From Streptomyces sp. RB17 (GTDB taxonomy: Bacteria; Actinomycetota; Actinomycetes; Streptomycetales; Streptomycetaceae), in NCBI RefSeq assembly GCF_009604455.1, contig NZ_WEGL01000001.1:1459492-1523491 (forward strand): a stretch of DNA of 64,000 bases. The letters are read 5' to 3'. Below the pieces are notes generated by a model. It was given only the letters and a program-made list of their open reading frames with translations. It was not told the origin of the DNA and did not search any database. Each line of letters opens with the position of its first letter. Position 1 is the stretch's first letter. The position numbers were made by a program, and so were the translations under genes. Below are positions 1 through 7,677 of this stretch, one piece after another.

Positions 1-88
1 CGAACGGCCGTCAACTTGCCGTTGACCTGCGTGGGGAGAGTGTGCCGATCCCCACATCGTGGGGCGCCCGTGACCCCTGGGGCATGGC

Positions 89-125
89 GAAGGCTCCCCT
101 CCGTCACGGACGGAGGGGAGCCTTC
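89..125 (-). terminator. Perfect 16-bp hairpin terminator after the pit operon
   Basis: GAAGGCTCCCCTCCGT at 89-104 pairs perfectly with 110-125 around a 5-nt loop (cacgg). It lies 26 nt past the stop of the 75-aa gene at 151, so it most likely ends the phosphate-transporter transcript. There is no long U-run, as is usual in Streptomyces. A second small hairpin, CCCCAC/GTGGGG at 50-64, could serve whatever gene lies left of the window. I see no gene in bases 1-88. Confidence 0.75.
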
Positions 126-150
126 GGACTGCCCGATTGGTGCTGCTCGG

Positions 151-378
151 TCAGGACTTGGCGACGATCAGGTAGATGCCGTACGACACCGCCGCCGCGC
201 AGGCGGCGAAGCAGACGTAGGCCCCGGTGACGGCCAGGCCGGCCGAGCCGCCCTGGGCCGCGGCCTTCTCACGCCGCGCCAGACCGTTGATGCCGAGGGT
301 GAACAGGGCCACCAGGCCCACCGTGAACGCGAGGCTGACGCCGAAGACGGAGCCGAGGGCCGACCAGTCGATCTTCAT
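151..378 (-). CDS. Small two-TM membrane protein in the pit operon
   Basis: The 75-residue protein has two hydrophobic stretches, at about residues 8-30 and 47-71, separated by a short basic loop (ARREK). It therefore looks like a hairpin membrane protein. It starts 34 nt after the stop of the PiT phosphate transporter on the same strand. An AAGGAAG ribosome site precedes the ATG, so co-transcription and phosphate-dependent expression are likely. I do not recognise a named family. Small hydrophobic proteins following PiT genes are common in Streptomyces, and a role in transporter assembly or stability is inference. A 16-bp hairpin terminator follows. Confidence 0.8.
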   Translation of the reverse strand: MKIDWSALGSVFGVSLAFTVGLVALFTLGINGLARREKAAAQGGSAGLAVTGAYVCFAACAAAVSYGIYLIVAKS

Positions 379-412
379 GGGTTGCTTCCTTGGTTACCGG
401 TATGGCCGGGGG

Positions 413-1663
413 TCAGACGGTGGCGGCCGGCGGTGCGGCCTCGGGGGCGGGCTCGGCGGCGGCCGGGGAGGGGATCGTGGCCGTCAGGTCCTCGGTGATC
501 GTGCCCGCCGGGGGCGGGGTCACCGCGGCGATGGCGGCGGTCACCACGCCGGCCGGCTCCGCGGGCTCGTCGACGACGTTGGTGTGGTCGACGACCTCGC
601 GGCGGGAGATCTTCCAGATCGTGGCGCTCGCGGCGACCAGGAAGACGGCGACGACAGCGGTGCCCCAGTCACCGAGTTCCGTGACGGACTCGGCGCCCGC
701 GCCGACCAGCGCGGCGGCCGGGAGGGTGAGCACCCAGGCGACGGCCATGCGGGTCGCGGTGGACCAGCGGACCACGCCGCCCTTGCGGCCGAGGCCCGCG
801 CCCATCACCGAGCCGGAGACGACATGCGTGGTGGAGAGGGAGAAGCCCAGGTGGGAGGAGGCGAGGATGGCGGTCGCGGCACTGGTCTGGGCGGCGAACC
901 CCTGGCGCGGCTCCAGGTCGGTCAGGCCCTTGCCCATGGTGCGGATGATCCGCCAGCCGCCGATGTAGGTGCCGAGCGCGATGGCCAGGCCGGCGGAGAG
1001 GATGACCCAGGTGGGAGGGTTCGAGCCCGGGGCGATGGCGCCGCCCGCGATCAGCGCGAGGGTGATGATGCCCATCGTCTTCTGCGCGTCGTTGGTGCCG
1101 TGGGCGAGGGAGACCAGGCCGGCGGAGGCGATCTGGCCGGCGCGGTACCCCTTGCGGGTGGCCTCGCCCTCGGCCTTGCCGCCGATGCCGTAGGAGAACC
1201 GGGTGGCCAGCATCGCGGCGGCGCCCGCCACGAGCGGTGCGGCGACCGCGGGGAGGATCACCTTGGTGACCAGCACGTCGGTGTGGACGGCGCCGAGGCC
1301 GGCGGAGGCGACGGCGGCGCCGATCAGACCGCCCATCAGGGCGTGCGAGGAGCTGGAGGGGAGGCCCACCAGCCAGGTCATGAGGTTCCAGAGGATTGCG
1401 CCGACCAGGGCGGCGAAGATGACCTCGGGACGGATGCCGGTCTCGTCGACGAGACCCTTGGAGATCGTGTTGGCGACCTCCACGGAGAGGAAGGCGCCCA
1501 CCAGATTGAGGGCGGCGGACATGGCCACCGCGATCTTGGGCTTCAGCGCGCCTGTCGAGATGGTGGTGGCCATCGCGTTGGCGGTGTCGTGGAAACCGTT
1601 CGTGAAATCGAACGCGAGAGCGGTTACCACCACTATCGCGAGGATCAGCGAGAAGCTTTCCAT
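413..1663 (-). CDS. pitH2: PiT-family inorganic phosphate transporter
   Basis: This 416-aa integral membrane protein carries the PiT signature near its N-terminus (GFHDTANAMA at about residues 23-32) and a second family repeat in the middle (SLAHGTNDAQKTMG at about residues 185-198). That internal duplication is typical of metal-phosphate:H+ symporters. About ten membrane spans can be counted. The last ~60 residues are a Pro/Ala/Thr-rich tail with no obvious domain. The family does low-affinity uptake of metal-phosphate complexes. Two direct PHO-box repeats lie 50-70 nt upstream. S. coelicolor has two pit genes; the neighbourhood here matches pitH2 from memory, so the symbol is a best guess. 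The downstream 75-aa gene is probably co-transcribed. Confidence 0.92.
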   Translation of the reverse strand: MESFSLILAIVVVTALAFDFTNGFHDTANAMATTISTGALKPKIAVAMSAALNLVGAFLSVEVANTISKGLVDETGIRPEVIFAALVGAILWNLMTWLVGLPSSSSHALMGGLIGAAVASAGLGAVHTDVLVTKVILPAVAAPLVAGAAAMLATRFSYGIGGKAEGEATRKGYRAGQIASAGLVSLAHGTNDAQKTMGIITLALIAGGAIAPGSNPPTWVILSAGLAIALGTYIGGWRIIRTMGKGLTDLEPRQGFAAQTSAATAILASSHLGFSLSTTHVVSGSVMGAGLGRKGGVVRWSTATRMAVAWVLTLPAAALVGAGAESVTELGDWGTAVVAVFLVAASATIWKISRREVVDHTNVVDEPAEPAGVVTAAIAAVTPPPAGTITEDLTATIPSPAAAEPAPEAAPPAATV

Positions 1664-1710
1664 TTACCCAGGCAATCGTTCGAGGTCATTGGCTGGACGA
1701 CCGTAGGCAA

Positions 1711-1732
1711 CCTGGATGAACGGAAGATGAAC
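1711..1732 (-). promoter_or_regulatory. Two-repeat PHO box (PhoP operator) upstream of pit
   Basis: Read on the minus strand, GTTCATCTTCC (1732-1722) is followed directly by GTTCATCCAGG (1721-1711). These are two head-to-tail 11-mers matching the Streptomyces PHO-box direct-repeat pattern (GTTCAYC plus 4 nt). A weaker third unit (TTGCCTACGGT, 1710-1700) follows in register. The site is centred about 60 nt before the pit start codon, a normal place for PhoP activation. PhoP control of Streptomyces pit genes is established; binding here is inferred from sequence. Confidence 0.8.
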
Positions 1733-1806
1733 TCAGGCGGGCGTGAGGGTGTCCGAAGAGGGGGGTTGAGGTTCCGTTTGGATCGGGCGCCCCAAGCGCC
1801 CCTTGG

Positions 1807-2562
1807 CTACCAGCCCCGCGCGAAGGTCCGCAGCCGGCGGGTGGAGCCGTTGAAGAGATTCTGGTCACCCGGCAGCCGGCCCCTGGTGCCGAACTGCCAG
1901 AACGTCCAGTACCGCCACCCGCCCGGCAGCTTCCCCGGCCGGGAGGTGCCGTGCCGGGCGATCCACAGGGCGTGGCTCTTCGAGAACGCACGGCTGTTGC
2001 CGGTGCAGATCCGCCACCACTGGGTCGTCGTGTAGATCACCGGGCGGCGGCCGGTCTCCCGGCTCACCTCGTTGCTGAAGGACCGGATCCAGCGGACCAT
2101 CCGCTTCCAGCCCAGCCCGTAGCACTTGTGCCGCTTGTTGTACGGGTTGTATTCGATGTCGAGCGCGGGCGGCAGCGTCCGGCCGTCCGCCCGCCAGCCC
2201 CCGCCGTGCCGCACGAAGTACGCGGCCTGCCGGGCGCCGGAGGACTTGTCCGGCCGTGCGAAGTGGTACGCGCCCCGGTACAGGCCCGCCTTGCGCGCAC
2301 CCTTGTACTGCTGGGCGAAGTAGGGGTTGCGGTAGTCCGTGGACTCGGTCGCCTTGACGTAGACGAACCGCGCGCCCCTGGACCGGGCGGCCGCCCAGTC
2401 GACGCGTTTCTGGTGGGACGAGACGTCGTGTCCCCGGGGTCGGCCCGAGGCGAGCGCCGCGCCTGCGGCCGGCACGGACGCGGTGCCCACGAGGGCGAGC
2501 GCCGCCATGGCCGCGGCGAGGGCACCGGCGCGGTGACGGAGAGGGATGCGTTCGCGGGCCAT
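1807..2562 (-). CDS. Secreted GH25 family lysozyme (muramidase)
   Basis: The 251-aa protein has an Arg-rich N-terminus and a hydrophobic core (AGALAAAMAALALVG) ending in an Ala-rich cleavage region, so it is predicted to be secreted. The mature domain begins with GHDVSSHQ and contains the catalytic DIE triplet (LDIEYN), both diagnostic of glycoside hydrolase family 25 (N,O-diacetylmuramidase). The fold is full length, with the usual WQF ending. I chose the ATG at 2562 because GGGGAGAC lies just upstream; an in-frame start 14 codons earlier lacks a ribosome site. It is divergent from the aldolase gene. Its likely role is peptidoglycan turnover or attack on other bacteria. Confidence 0.9.
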   Translation of the reverse strand: MARERIPLRHRAGALAAAMAALALVGTASVPAAGAALASGRPRGHDVSSHQKRVDWAAARSRGARFVYVKATESTDYRNPYFAQQYKGARKAGLYRGAYHFARPDKSSGARQAAYFVRHGGGWRADGRTLPPALDIEYNPYNKRHKCYGLGWKRMVRWIRSFSNEVSRETGRRPVIYTTTQWWRICTGNSRAFSKSHALWIARHGTSRPGKLPGGWRYWTFWQFGTRGRLPGDQNLFNGSTRRLRTFARGW

Positions 2563-2629
2563 GTGTCTCCCCGGGTCGCGGACGAATGATCGTCCAGCGG
2601 GCAAGAGAGACCATTGAAGGTCCGGCGAT

Positions 2630-2642
2630 CACCGAATCGGTG
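2630..2642. promoter_or_regulatory. Short palindrome with T-run in the divergent lysozyme/aldolase spacer
   Basis: CACCGA-A-TCGGTG (2630-2642) is followed by CCTTTTT on the plus strand. It sits in the 198-bp divergent region between the GH25 and aldolase starts, next to an AT-richer stretch likely to hold promoters. It could be an operator or a weak attenuator; nothing else identifies it. Confidence 0.35.
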
Positions 2643-2760
2643 CCTTTTTGCGGCGATTCACCATGACTTCGCCCATTCGGGGGTGTGCGCTTCCCTCGCA
2701 CGTCCGGCCGGGGACGGCCGTCACCCCCCCTCCGGTGGGCGCTGCTGGCAGGATCGCGGC

Positions 2761-3423
2761 ATGGCTGAACAGCGGCGGGACGCGGAACGGGAACGGATCT
2801 GGGCGGAACTGGTCGCCACGGCGAGGCGGACCGTAACCGACGGGCTGGTGGTCGGCACCTCCGGGAACGTCTCGGCGCGCATCGGCGACCTGGTGCTCGT
2901 CACCCCGTCGGGCGTGCCGTACGACCGGCTCACCCCGGACGACATCACCGGCGTCGACCTCACCGGACGACAGGTGCTCGGCACGCTGGTGCCGACCAGC
3001 GAGCTGCCCATGCACCTCGCCGTCTACCGCACCACCGACGCCCGCGCGGTCGTCCACACGCACGCCGTGCACGCGACGGCCGTCTCCACGCTCGTGACCG
3101 AGCTGCCGCTGGTCCACTACATGGCCGCCGCCCTCGGCGGCCCCGTCCGGGTCGCCCCCTACGCCACGTACGGCACCGACGAACTCGCCGGGAACATGCT
3201 CCGCGCCCTGACCGACCGCACCGGCTGCCTCCTGCGGAACCACGGCACGATCAGCTACGGCGCGACCCTCGACCAGGCCTACGACCGCACCGCCCAACTG
3301 GAGTGGATGTGCCGCCTGTGGCTGACGGCGTCCTCGGTCCCGGGCCTGACCCCGTCCCTGCTGACGGAGGCACAGCTGGCGGAGGTCGGGGAACGCTTGA
3401 AGGGGTACGGCCAACGGAGGTGA
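2761..3423 (+). CDS. Class II aldolase/adducin family protein
   Basis: The 220-aa length and motifs fit the L-fuculose-phosphate/ribulose-phosphate class II aldolases. GTSGNVSAR binds substrate phosphate, the Glu in TSELPMH is the expected catalytic acid, HTHAVH supplies two zinc ligands, and LRNHG supplies the third. These enzymes cleave or epimerise phosphorylated ketoses using Zn2+. The ATG at 2761 fits the family start; the open frame runs further upstream but shows no domain there. The substrate cannot be told from sequence and no sugar-operon partner lies next door. Five bases separate its stop from the upstream open region of the next hydrolase gene, which is on the same strand. Confidence 0.87.
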   Translation: MAEQRRDAERERIWAELVATARRTVTDGLVVGTSGNVSARIGDLVLVTPSGVPYDRLTPDDITGVDLTGRQVLGTLVPTSELPMHLAVYRTTDARAVVHTHAVHATAVSTLVTELPLVHYMAAALGGPVRVAPYATYGTDELAGNMLRALTDRTGCLLRNHGTISYGATLDQAYDRTAQLEWMCRLWLTASSVPGLTPSLLTEAQLAEVGERLKGYGQRR

Positions 3424-3637
3424 CCCCGTGCTGCCCAGCCCTTCGCTCCGACGCTTCCTCGACCGCCTCGCTCATGATCCGCCGCGCCCCTGCCGGTTCC
3501 GCTCACTCCTGTCCGCCGCAATGGCGCTCAGCCACCACGCACCTGTCCGGCGGTGCCGGACCCACCCGCACCCCGATGCTCCGCACTGCCCCGCCCTTCC
3601 ACTGGCCGGTGGGCCCGACCCCCACGACACTGGACCC

Positions 3638-4765
3638 GTGCGCCCAGTCAAAGCGACCGCCCTCACCACCGCCATAGCCGCCGGCATGGCAATGGCATCC
3701 GTCGCCGCCGGCCGCATCGCCAGCGACGCCGCGCTGAAGGCGCCCGCGGGCCGTCCGCTGCCCACCGAACCCCGCCTCACCGTGCACGGCACCGCCGCCG
3801 GCCAGATCACCCTCACCCGCGATCTGGCCTCGCTGCGCCCCGGCACTTACGGCCTCTCCGGCGACGGCTCCCACGCGATCGTCGGCCCCGTCCTGGAGGC
3901 GGCCCGGCATGCGGCCGACACCGTCGTACGCCGTCTGGAACGCGTCACGCACGGCACCCTCGCCTCCGGCGACGCGGTGTGGTTCACCCCGAACCTGCAC
4001 GTCGGCAACCCCGGCACCGCCCTCGGCCTCGACCACGCCGACATCGACGTGCCCGGCGAACTCGGGGAGCTGCCCGCCTGGTTCGTGCCCGGGGCCCGGG
4101 ACACCTGGGTGATCGCCGTGCACGGCCTCGGCACCACCCGGGAACAGGCCATGAACCTCATGGCCCCGCTGCACGCCCGCCGGGTGCCGATCCTGGCCCT
4201 GGCCTACCGCGGCGACCTCGGCGCGCCGCGCCCGCCGGACGGACTGAACCACCTCGGCGAGACCGAGTGGCGCGACCTGGACGCGGCGATCCGCTACGCC
4301 GTCCGCTACGGCGCCCGCCGGGTCGTCCTGCTCGGCTGGTCCACCGGCGCCACCATGGCCCTGCGCGCCGCCGAGCACTCCCCGGTGCGCGAGCGCATCG
4401 CCGGGCTGGTCCTCGACTCGCCGGTGCTCAGCTGGGAGGCCACGCTGCGCGCCCTCGCCCGGGCCCGCCGCACCCCGCAGCCGCTGCTGCCGCTCGCGGT
4501 GCGCGCCGCCCAGGGCCGCACCGGCCTGTACGCCGACCGGGTCCCCGAGATCACCGACCCCGGTGTGCTCACCGTACCGACCCTGATCTTCCACGGGCCC
4601 GACGACCAGGTGGCCCCCTGGGAGTTCTCCCGCCGGCTCGCCCTCCGCCGCCCGGATCTGGTCGCCCTGCACACGGTTCCGCAGGCCCCGCACGCGGCGA
4701 TGTGGAACGCGGACCCGAAGGAGTACGAGGAGCGGCTGCGCCGCTTCCTGACCCCGCTGGTGTGA
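3638..4765 (+). CDS. Alpha/beta hydrolase with N-terminal membrane anchor or signal
   Basis: This is a 375-aa protein if it starts at the GTG at 3638. That is where coding character begins: a basic start followed by a hydrophobic stretch (ALTTAIAAGMAMASVAAG). The frame stays open back to 3428, but that part is His/Pro/Arg-rich and unlike protein. The catalytic set is GWSTG (nucleophile Ser near residue 235), an acidic loop (HGPDDQVAP) and a late His (APHAAMW). HGLGTT forms the oxyanion-hole strand. The roughly 150 residues before the hydrolase core are not assignable. Substrate is unknown; membrane-anchored esterase or peptidase are possibilities. No clear ribosome site is visible, so the start is uncertain. 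Confidence 0.8.
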   Translation: MRPVKATALTTAIAAGMAMASVAAGRIASDAALKAPAGRPLPTEPRLTVHGTAAGQITLTRDLASLRPGTYGLSGDGSHAIVGPVLEAARHAADTVVRRLERVTHGTLASGDAVWFTPNLHVGNPGTALGLDHADIDVPGELGELPAWFVPGARDTWVIAVHGLGTTREQAMNLMAPLHARRVPILALAYRGDLGAPRPPDGLNHLGETEWRDLDAAIRYAVRYGARRVVLLGWSTGATMALRAAEHSPVRERIAGLVLDSPVLSWEATLRALARARRTPQPLLPLAVRAAQGRTGLYADRVPEITDPGVLTVPTLIFHGPDDQVAPWEFSRRLALRRPDLVALHTVPQAPHAAMWNADPKEYEERLRRFLTPLV

Positions 4766-4948
4766 GGACCCGCTCCCGGCTCGCCGGCCGGCGTCGGACG
4801 ACCCGGTGCCGGGCATTCCGTTTAAGGCCGTACGACTGGCCTGATCACGACTCCTTCCCCCGCCCCGGACCCCGTGCCTTGGCCAGCCCCGTCGCCCGGC
4901 GTGACATTCCGTTTGGGTTTTCGGACCGTCAACCGGAAGACTGCACCC

Positions 4949-6514
4949 GTGACGTCCCGTATCCCGCGCGACTCCAGGCTCCGACTCGTCCGACCGCGAC
5001 CCCTGGCCGCCGCCCCCAGAGCTGTGAACCAGCGGCGCCCGCGCCGCGCCGCACCCCGGCCTCCGGAGGGCACGCCGGCCCCCGCGGAACTGGCTGGAAT
5101 GGCCCGCAGCGGGCTGGCCGGCCCGGTCCGGGTCGCCCGCTGGGCCGACGCCGCACTCGGCCCCGGCAGCGACGGCGCCACCGCCGACGGCAAGGCCACC
5201 CTCTCCGACTCCACGGCCCGACGCGCCGCCGCCGACCTGGGCCTGAGCGTCGATCAGATCCGCACCGACTGGGACACCGCACGCCTCGCCGGACTCGTCG
5301 AGGTGCACGGCGACAGCGCGCGCCCCGGCTGGCGGCTGCGCGCCTGGGACCGCGACGACAGCGCCGTACTGCGCGGCTGGGTCGCCCTCTTCGACGCCTG
5401 GTCGCTCGCCTCCCCGGAATCCGAGGAGCACGAGCCGGCCGCCGTCGCCGAGGTCGTCTCGGCCATGCCGCAGGTGCTCTCCTTCCTCCAGCTGTCCGCC
5501 GGGCCCGTCCCGGTGGAGCAGCTCCTCGACCTGCTGCAGCAGCGGGTCACCGAACTGCGCACCGAGCGCTGCGAGGTGCCCTACGAGCCGGGCGGCGAGC
5601 AGCCCGGCGAGTCCGGGTCCGCCCGGCCGACCGTGCCGGCGGCCCGGCAGCCGTCCGAGCCCGGCTCCGCACAGCCTGTGGTGTCGGAAGCGCGGGGGGC
5701 CTCCGAGCCGGGGCACTCGGGCCCGGCGGCCGGCGCCCCGGACCCGGGGGACCGCACGGCCGCCGTCGCGGAAGACACCGCGCCCGCCGGCGACACCCCG
5801 CTCGAACCCCTCCTCGACTGGGCGCTGCGGGCCCTCGCCTCGGTCGGCGCGCTGACCTACGGCGACGGCCAGGCCACCCTCACCCCGCTGGGCAGCTGGG
5901 CGGTGTGGGTCAAGCTGGAGCAGATCTGCGTGGCCGCGCAGAGCCCGGCCGGCAACATCGAGCAGTCCGCCGAGGACATGCTCCGCGGCTGCGCCCAGCT
6001 CCGCCCCAACGCCGCCCGCGCCGAATACCGCGCGTGGCTCGCCGCCCGCACGGTCGGCGCCGCCGTCACCGAGCTGATCCACGCCGCGCGCGGCGAGGAC
6101 GCCCTGCTGCGCGGCCTGGCCTTCGAGGCGCTGCGCGTCGTGGGCGCCCCCGCCGAGCCCGACGTGCGCGCCGTCGTGGACGAGCCGGCCCTGCGGCCCT
6201 ACGCCCTGCTGTGGCTCGCCGAGCACGACGGGATCGACCCGGAGGACGCCCACGAGGTCCTCACCCGGCAGGAGGCGACCTGGCTGTGGGTGGACACGGC
6301 CGCCGCCGTCGCCGACCACGGCGAGTCGCCGATGCTGGTCCGGCATCTGGAGTCCGCGGTGCAGCCCACCGTCCCCCAGATGCTCGACGAGGTCCGCGCC
6401 GTCGGGCACCCGCGTACCGTGCAGGTCCTGGTCGCGCTCGCCGCCGCGCATCCCGACCCGGCCCTGGCCAAGGCCGTGCGCCGGGCCGCCTTCCAGGTGC
6501 ACACCGGAGGATGA
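4949..6514 (+). CDS. Conserved Streptomyces protein of unknown function, HEAT-like C-terminus
   Basis: The gene encodes about 521 aa from the GTG at 4949, with GGAAG ten bases upstream; an open frame 25 codons longer looks non-coding. The middle (about residues 215-290) is a low-complexity linker rich in Pro, Glu, Ser and Ala with repeated 'SEPGSAQP'-like units. The flanking parts are Ala/Leu-rich helices, and the last ~150 residues read as HEAT-like helical pairs. The N-terminal globular part (about residues 50-150) contains a possible winged-helix pattern (SDSTARRAAADLGLSVDQI). There are no membrane segments. I do not recognise the family. It lies between a hydrolase and a convergent VOC gene with no clear operon partner. 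Confidence 0.8.
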   Translation: MTSRIPRDSRLRLVRPRPLAAAPRAVNQRRPRRAAPRPPEGTPAPAELAGMARSGLAGPVRVARWADAALGPGSDGATADGKATLSDSTARRAAADLGLSVDQIRTDWDTARLAGLVEVHGDSARPGWRLRAWDRDDSAVLRGWVALFDAWSLASPESEEHEPAAVAEVVSAMPQVLSFLQLSAGPVPVEQLLDLLQQRVTELRTERCEVPYEPGGEQPGESGSARPTVPAARQPSEPGSAQPVVSEARGASEPGHSGPAAGAPDPGDRTAAVAEDTAPAGDTPLEPLLDWALRALASVGALTYGDGQATLTPLGSWAVWVKLEQICVAAQSPAGNIEQSAEDMLRGCAQLRPNAARAEYRAWLAARTVGAAVTELIHAARGEDALLRGLAFEALRVVGAPAEPDVRAVVDEPALRPYALLWLAEHDGIDPEDAHEVLTRQEATWLWVDTAAAVADHGESPMLVRHLESAVQPTVPQMLDEVRAVGHPRTVQVLVALAAAHPDPALAKAVRRAAFQVHTGG

Positions 6515-6530
6515 GCGGCGCGGGGGCCGC

Positions 6531-6944
6531 TCAGGCTCCTATCTCGGGGGCGTACGTCCCGAAGCTCCAGATGTTGCCCTCGGCGTCCCGGGCCATGTAG
6601 TCCCGCGAGCCGTAGTCCTGGTCCGTCGGGGGCATCAGGATCTCCACGCCGTGCTCCAGGGCCCGTTGGTGGTGGGCGTCCACGTCGTCCACGACCACGT
6701 ACACCCCGGCGGGCCCCGCGTCCTTCATCGCCGTGTCGAAGAGGCCGCCGCGGCCCTTGGAGCCGATCATCACCGCGCCGTTGCCCTGGACCAGCTCGGC
6801 GTGCATCACCTTGCCGTCCTGCGTCTCGTACACCGACAGCTCGGTGAAGCCGAGGGCCTCCGTGAGCTGCTTGATCGCCGCCTTCGCGTCCCCGTACAGC
6901 AGCGTGGGGTAGAGACTCGGCCGTCCGCCGCCCGTGCCTGCCAT
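6531..6944 (-). CDS. VOC (glyoxalase/bleomycin-resistance fold) family protein
   Basis: The 137-aa protein has the two beta-alpha-beta-beta-beta halves of the VOC superfamily. It starts with a strand-helix unit (YPTLLYGDAKAAIKQLTEALGF) and ends with the YGSRDYMARDAEGNIWSFG motif typical of the PhnB/YdeR-like subgroup. The expected N-terminal metal His is not obvious, so metal-dependent glyoxalase I activity is doubtful; a binding or dioxygenase-like role is open. The ATG at 6944 has AAGGAGTG upstream. It is convergent with the unknown gene ending at 6514. Function cannot be refined. Confidence 0.85.
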   Translation of the reverse strand: MAGTGGGRPSLYPTLLYGDAKAAIKQLTEALGFTELSVYETQDGKVMHAELVQGNGAVMIGSKGRGGLFDTAMKDAGPAGVYVVVDDVDAHHQRALEHGVEILMPPTDQDYGSRDYMARDAEGNIWSFGTYAPEIGA

Positions 6945-7677
6945 GCCGATCACTCCTTCGTGTGTCGGTTCCGTGGCGTCCCGTTCAGTCTTGCAGCCGC
7001 CACTGACAACGCCCCGGCGGAAAGGTGCCGCACCGCTTCGTACCGCCGTTCCGGCAGCCCTGCGGCAGCCCTGAGCGTGAGGGTGGGGAGTCGCACGTTC
7101 GGGGGTTCGGGGCCGGGTGACGCCGGAGACGTGGACGTACGGTGCGGCGCGCTGCGGCGGCGGGGCGGTGGCAGCCGCCCCGAGCGAACCAGGACTCGCC
7201 GTCCCACCGCGCCGGCGGTACACGCGCGTGGGGCGTCGGCCCGTCGCCGTGCGGGCCACGCGCGTGGAGGCGATCGCGCTGTGGGAGGACGGGCTGCTGA
7301 CCGGCGCCGACGGCGGCACCGGCGTACTGCGCCCCCTCGGCCACGGCATCCTCGAGGTGGTCACCCCGTACCGCGTCACCGCGTACCGCATCACGGCGCG
7401 GTGCGGCCCCGCTGATCGCCCGGCCGTGCGCGCAGGGCGCCCGGACCGGGCAGCTCGTCGCCCTGGACGACCTCGGGCGGACCACACCGGACCGCACGCC
7501 GTTCGGCGACGATCTTCCGTGCCGATCTCCGCAGCACGGACCGAACGCGCGGACGTAGAAAAACAGCTTGCATGCCCCCGTTAGACTTCTCCCCATGGCC
7601 ATTCTCCTCGCGCATTAGACGGCGGGAACGTCCTCAGCCGCCCACCCGCCAATCCCTGTACGCCCTGGAGTCTGTCC
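6945..7677. other. 733-bp region with no confidently supported gene
   Basis: This stretch lies between the VOC gene and the ABC-F gene. A plus-strand open frame at about 7117-7584 contains one protein-like segment (RVEAIALWEDGLLTGADGG, near 7258-7320). It is flanked by Arg/Pro-rich sequence without codon-position bias and has no ribosome site. It may be a decayed gene remnant or chance coding. The last ~100 bp before 7678 should hold the ABC-F promoter. I see no RNA gene here. Confidence 0.4.

Noticed and set aside
3428..3637. Longer N-terminus for the alpha/beta hydrolase
   Set aside because: The extra 70 codons are His/Pro/Arg-rich with no coding bias or conserved features; the hydrophobic N-terminus starts after the GTG at 3638.
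3503..6502. A 999-codon open frame on the minus strand opposite the hydrolase and unknown gene
   Set aside because: It mirrors the third-position GC bias of the plus-strand genes, is Gly/Arg/Val-rich and lacks any domain or ribosome site.
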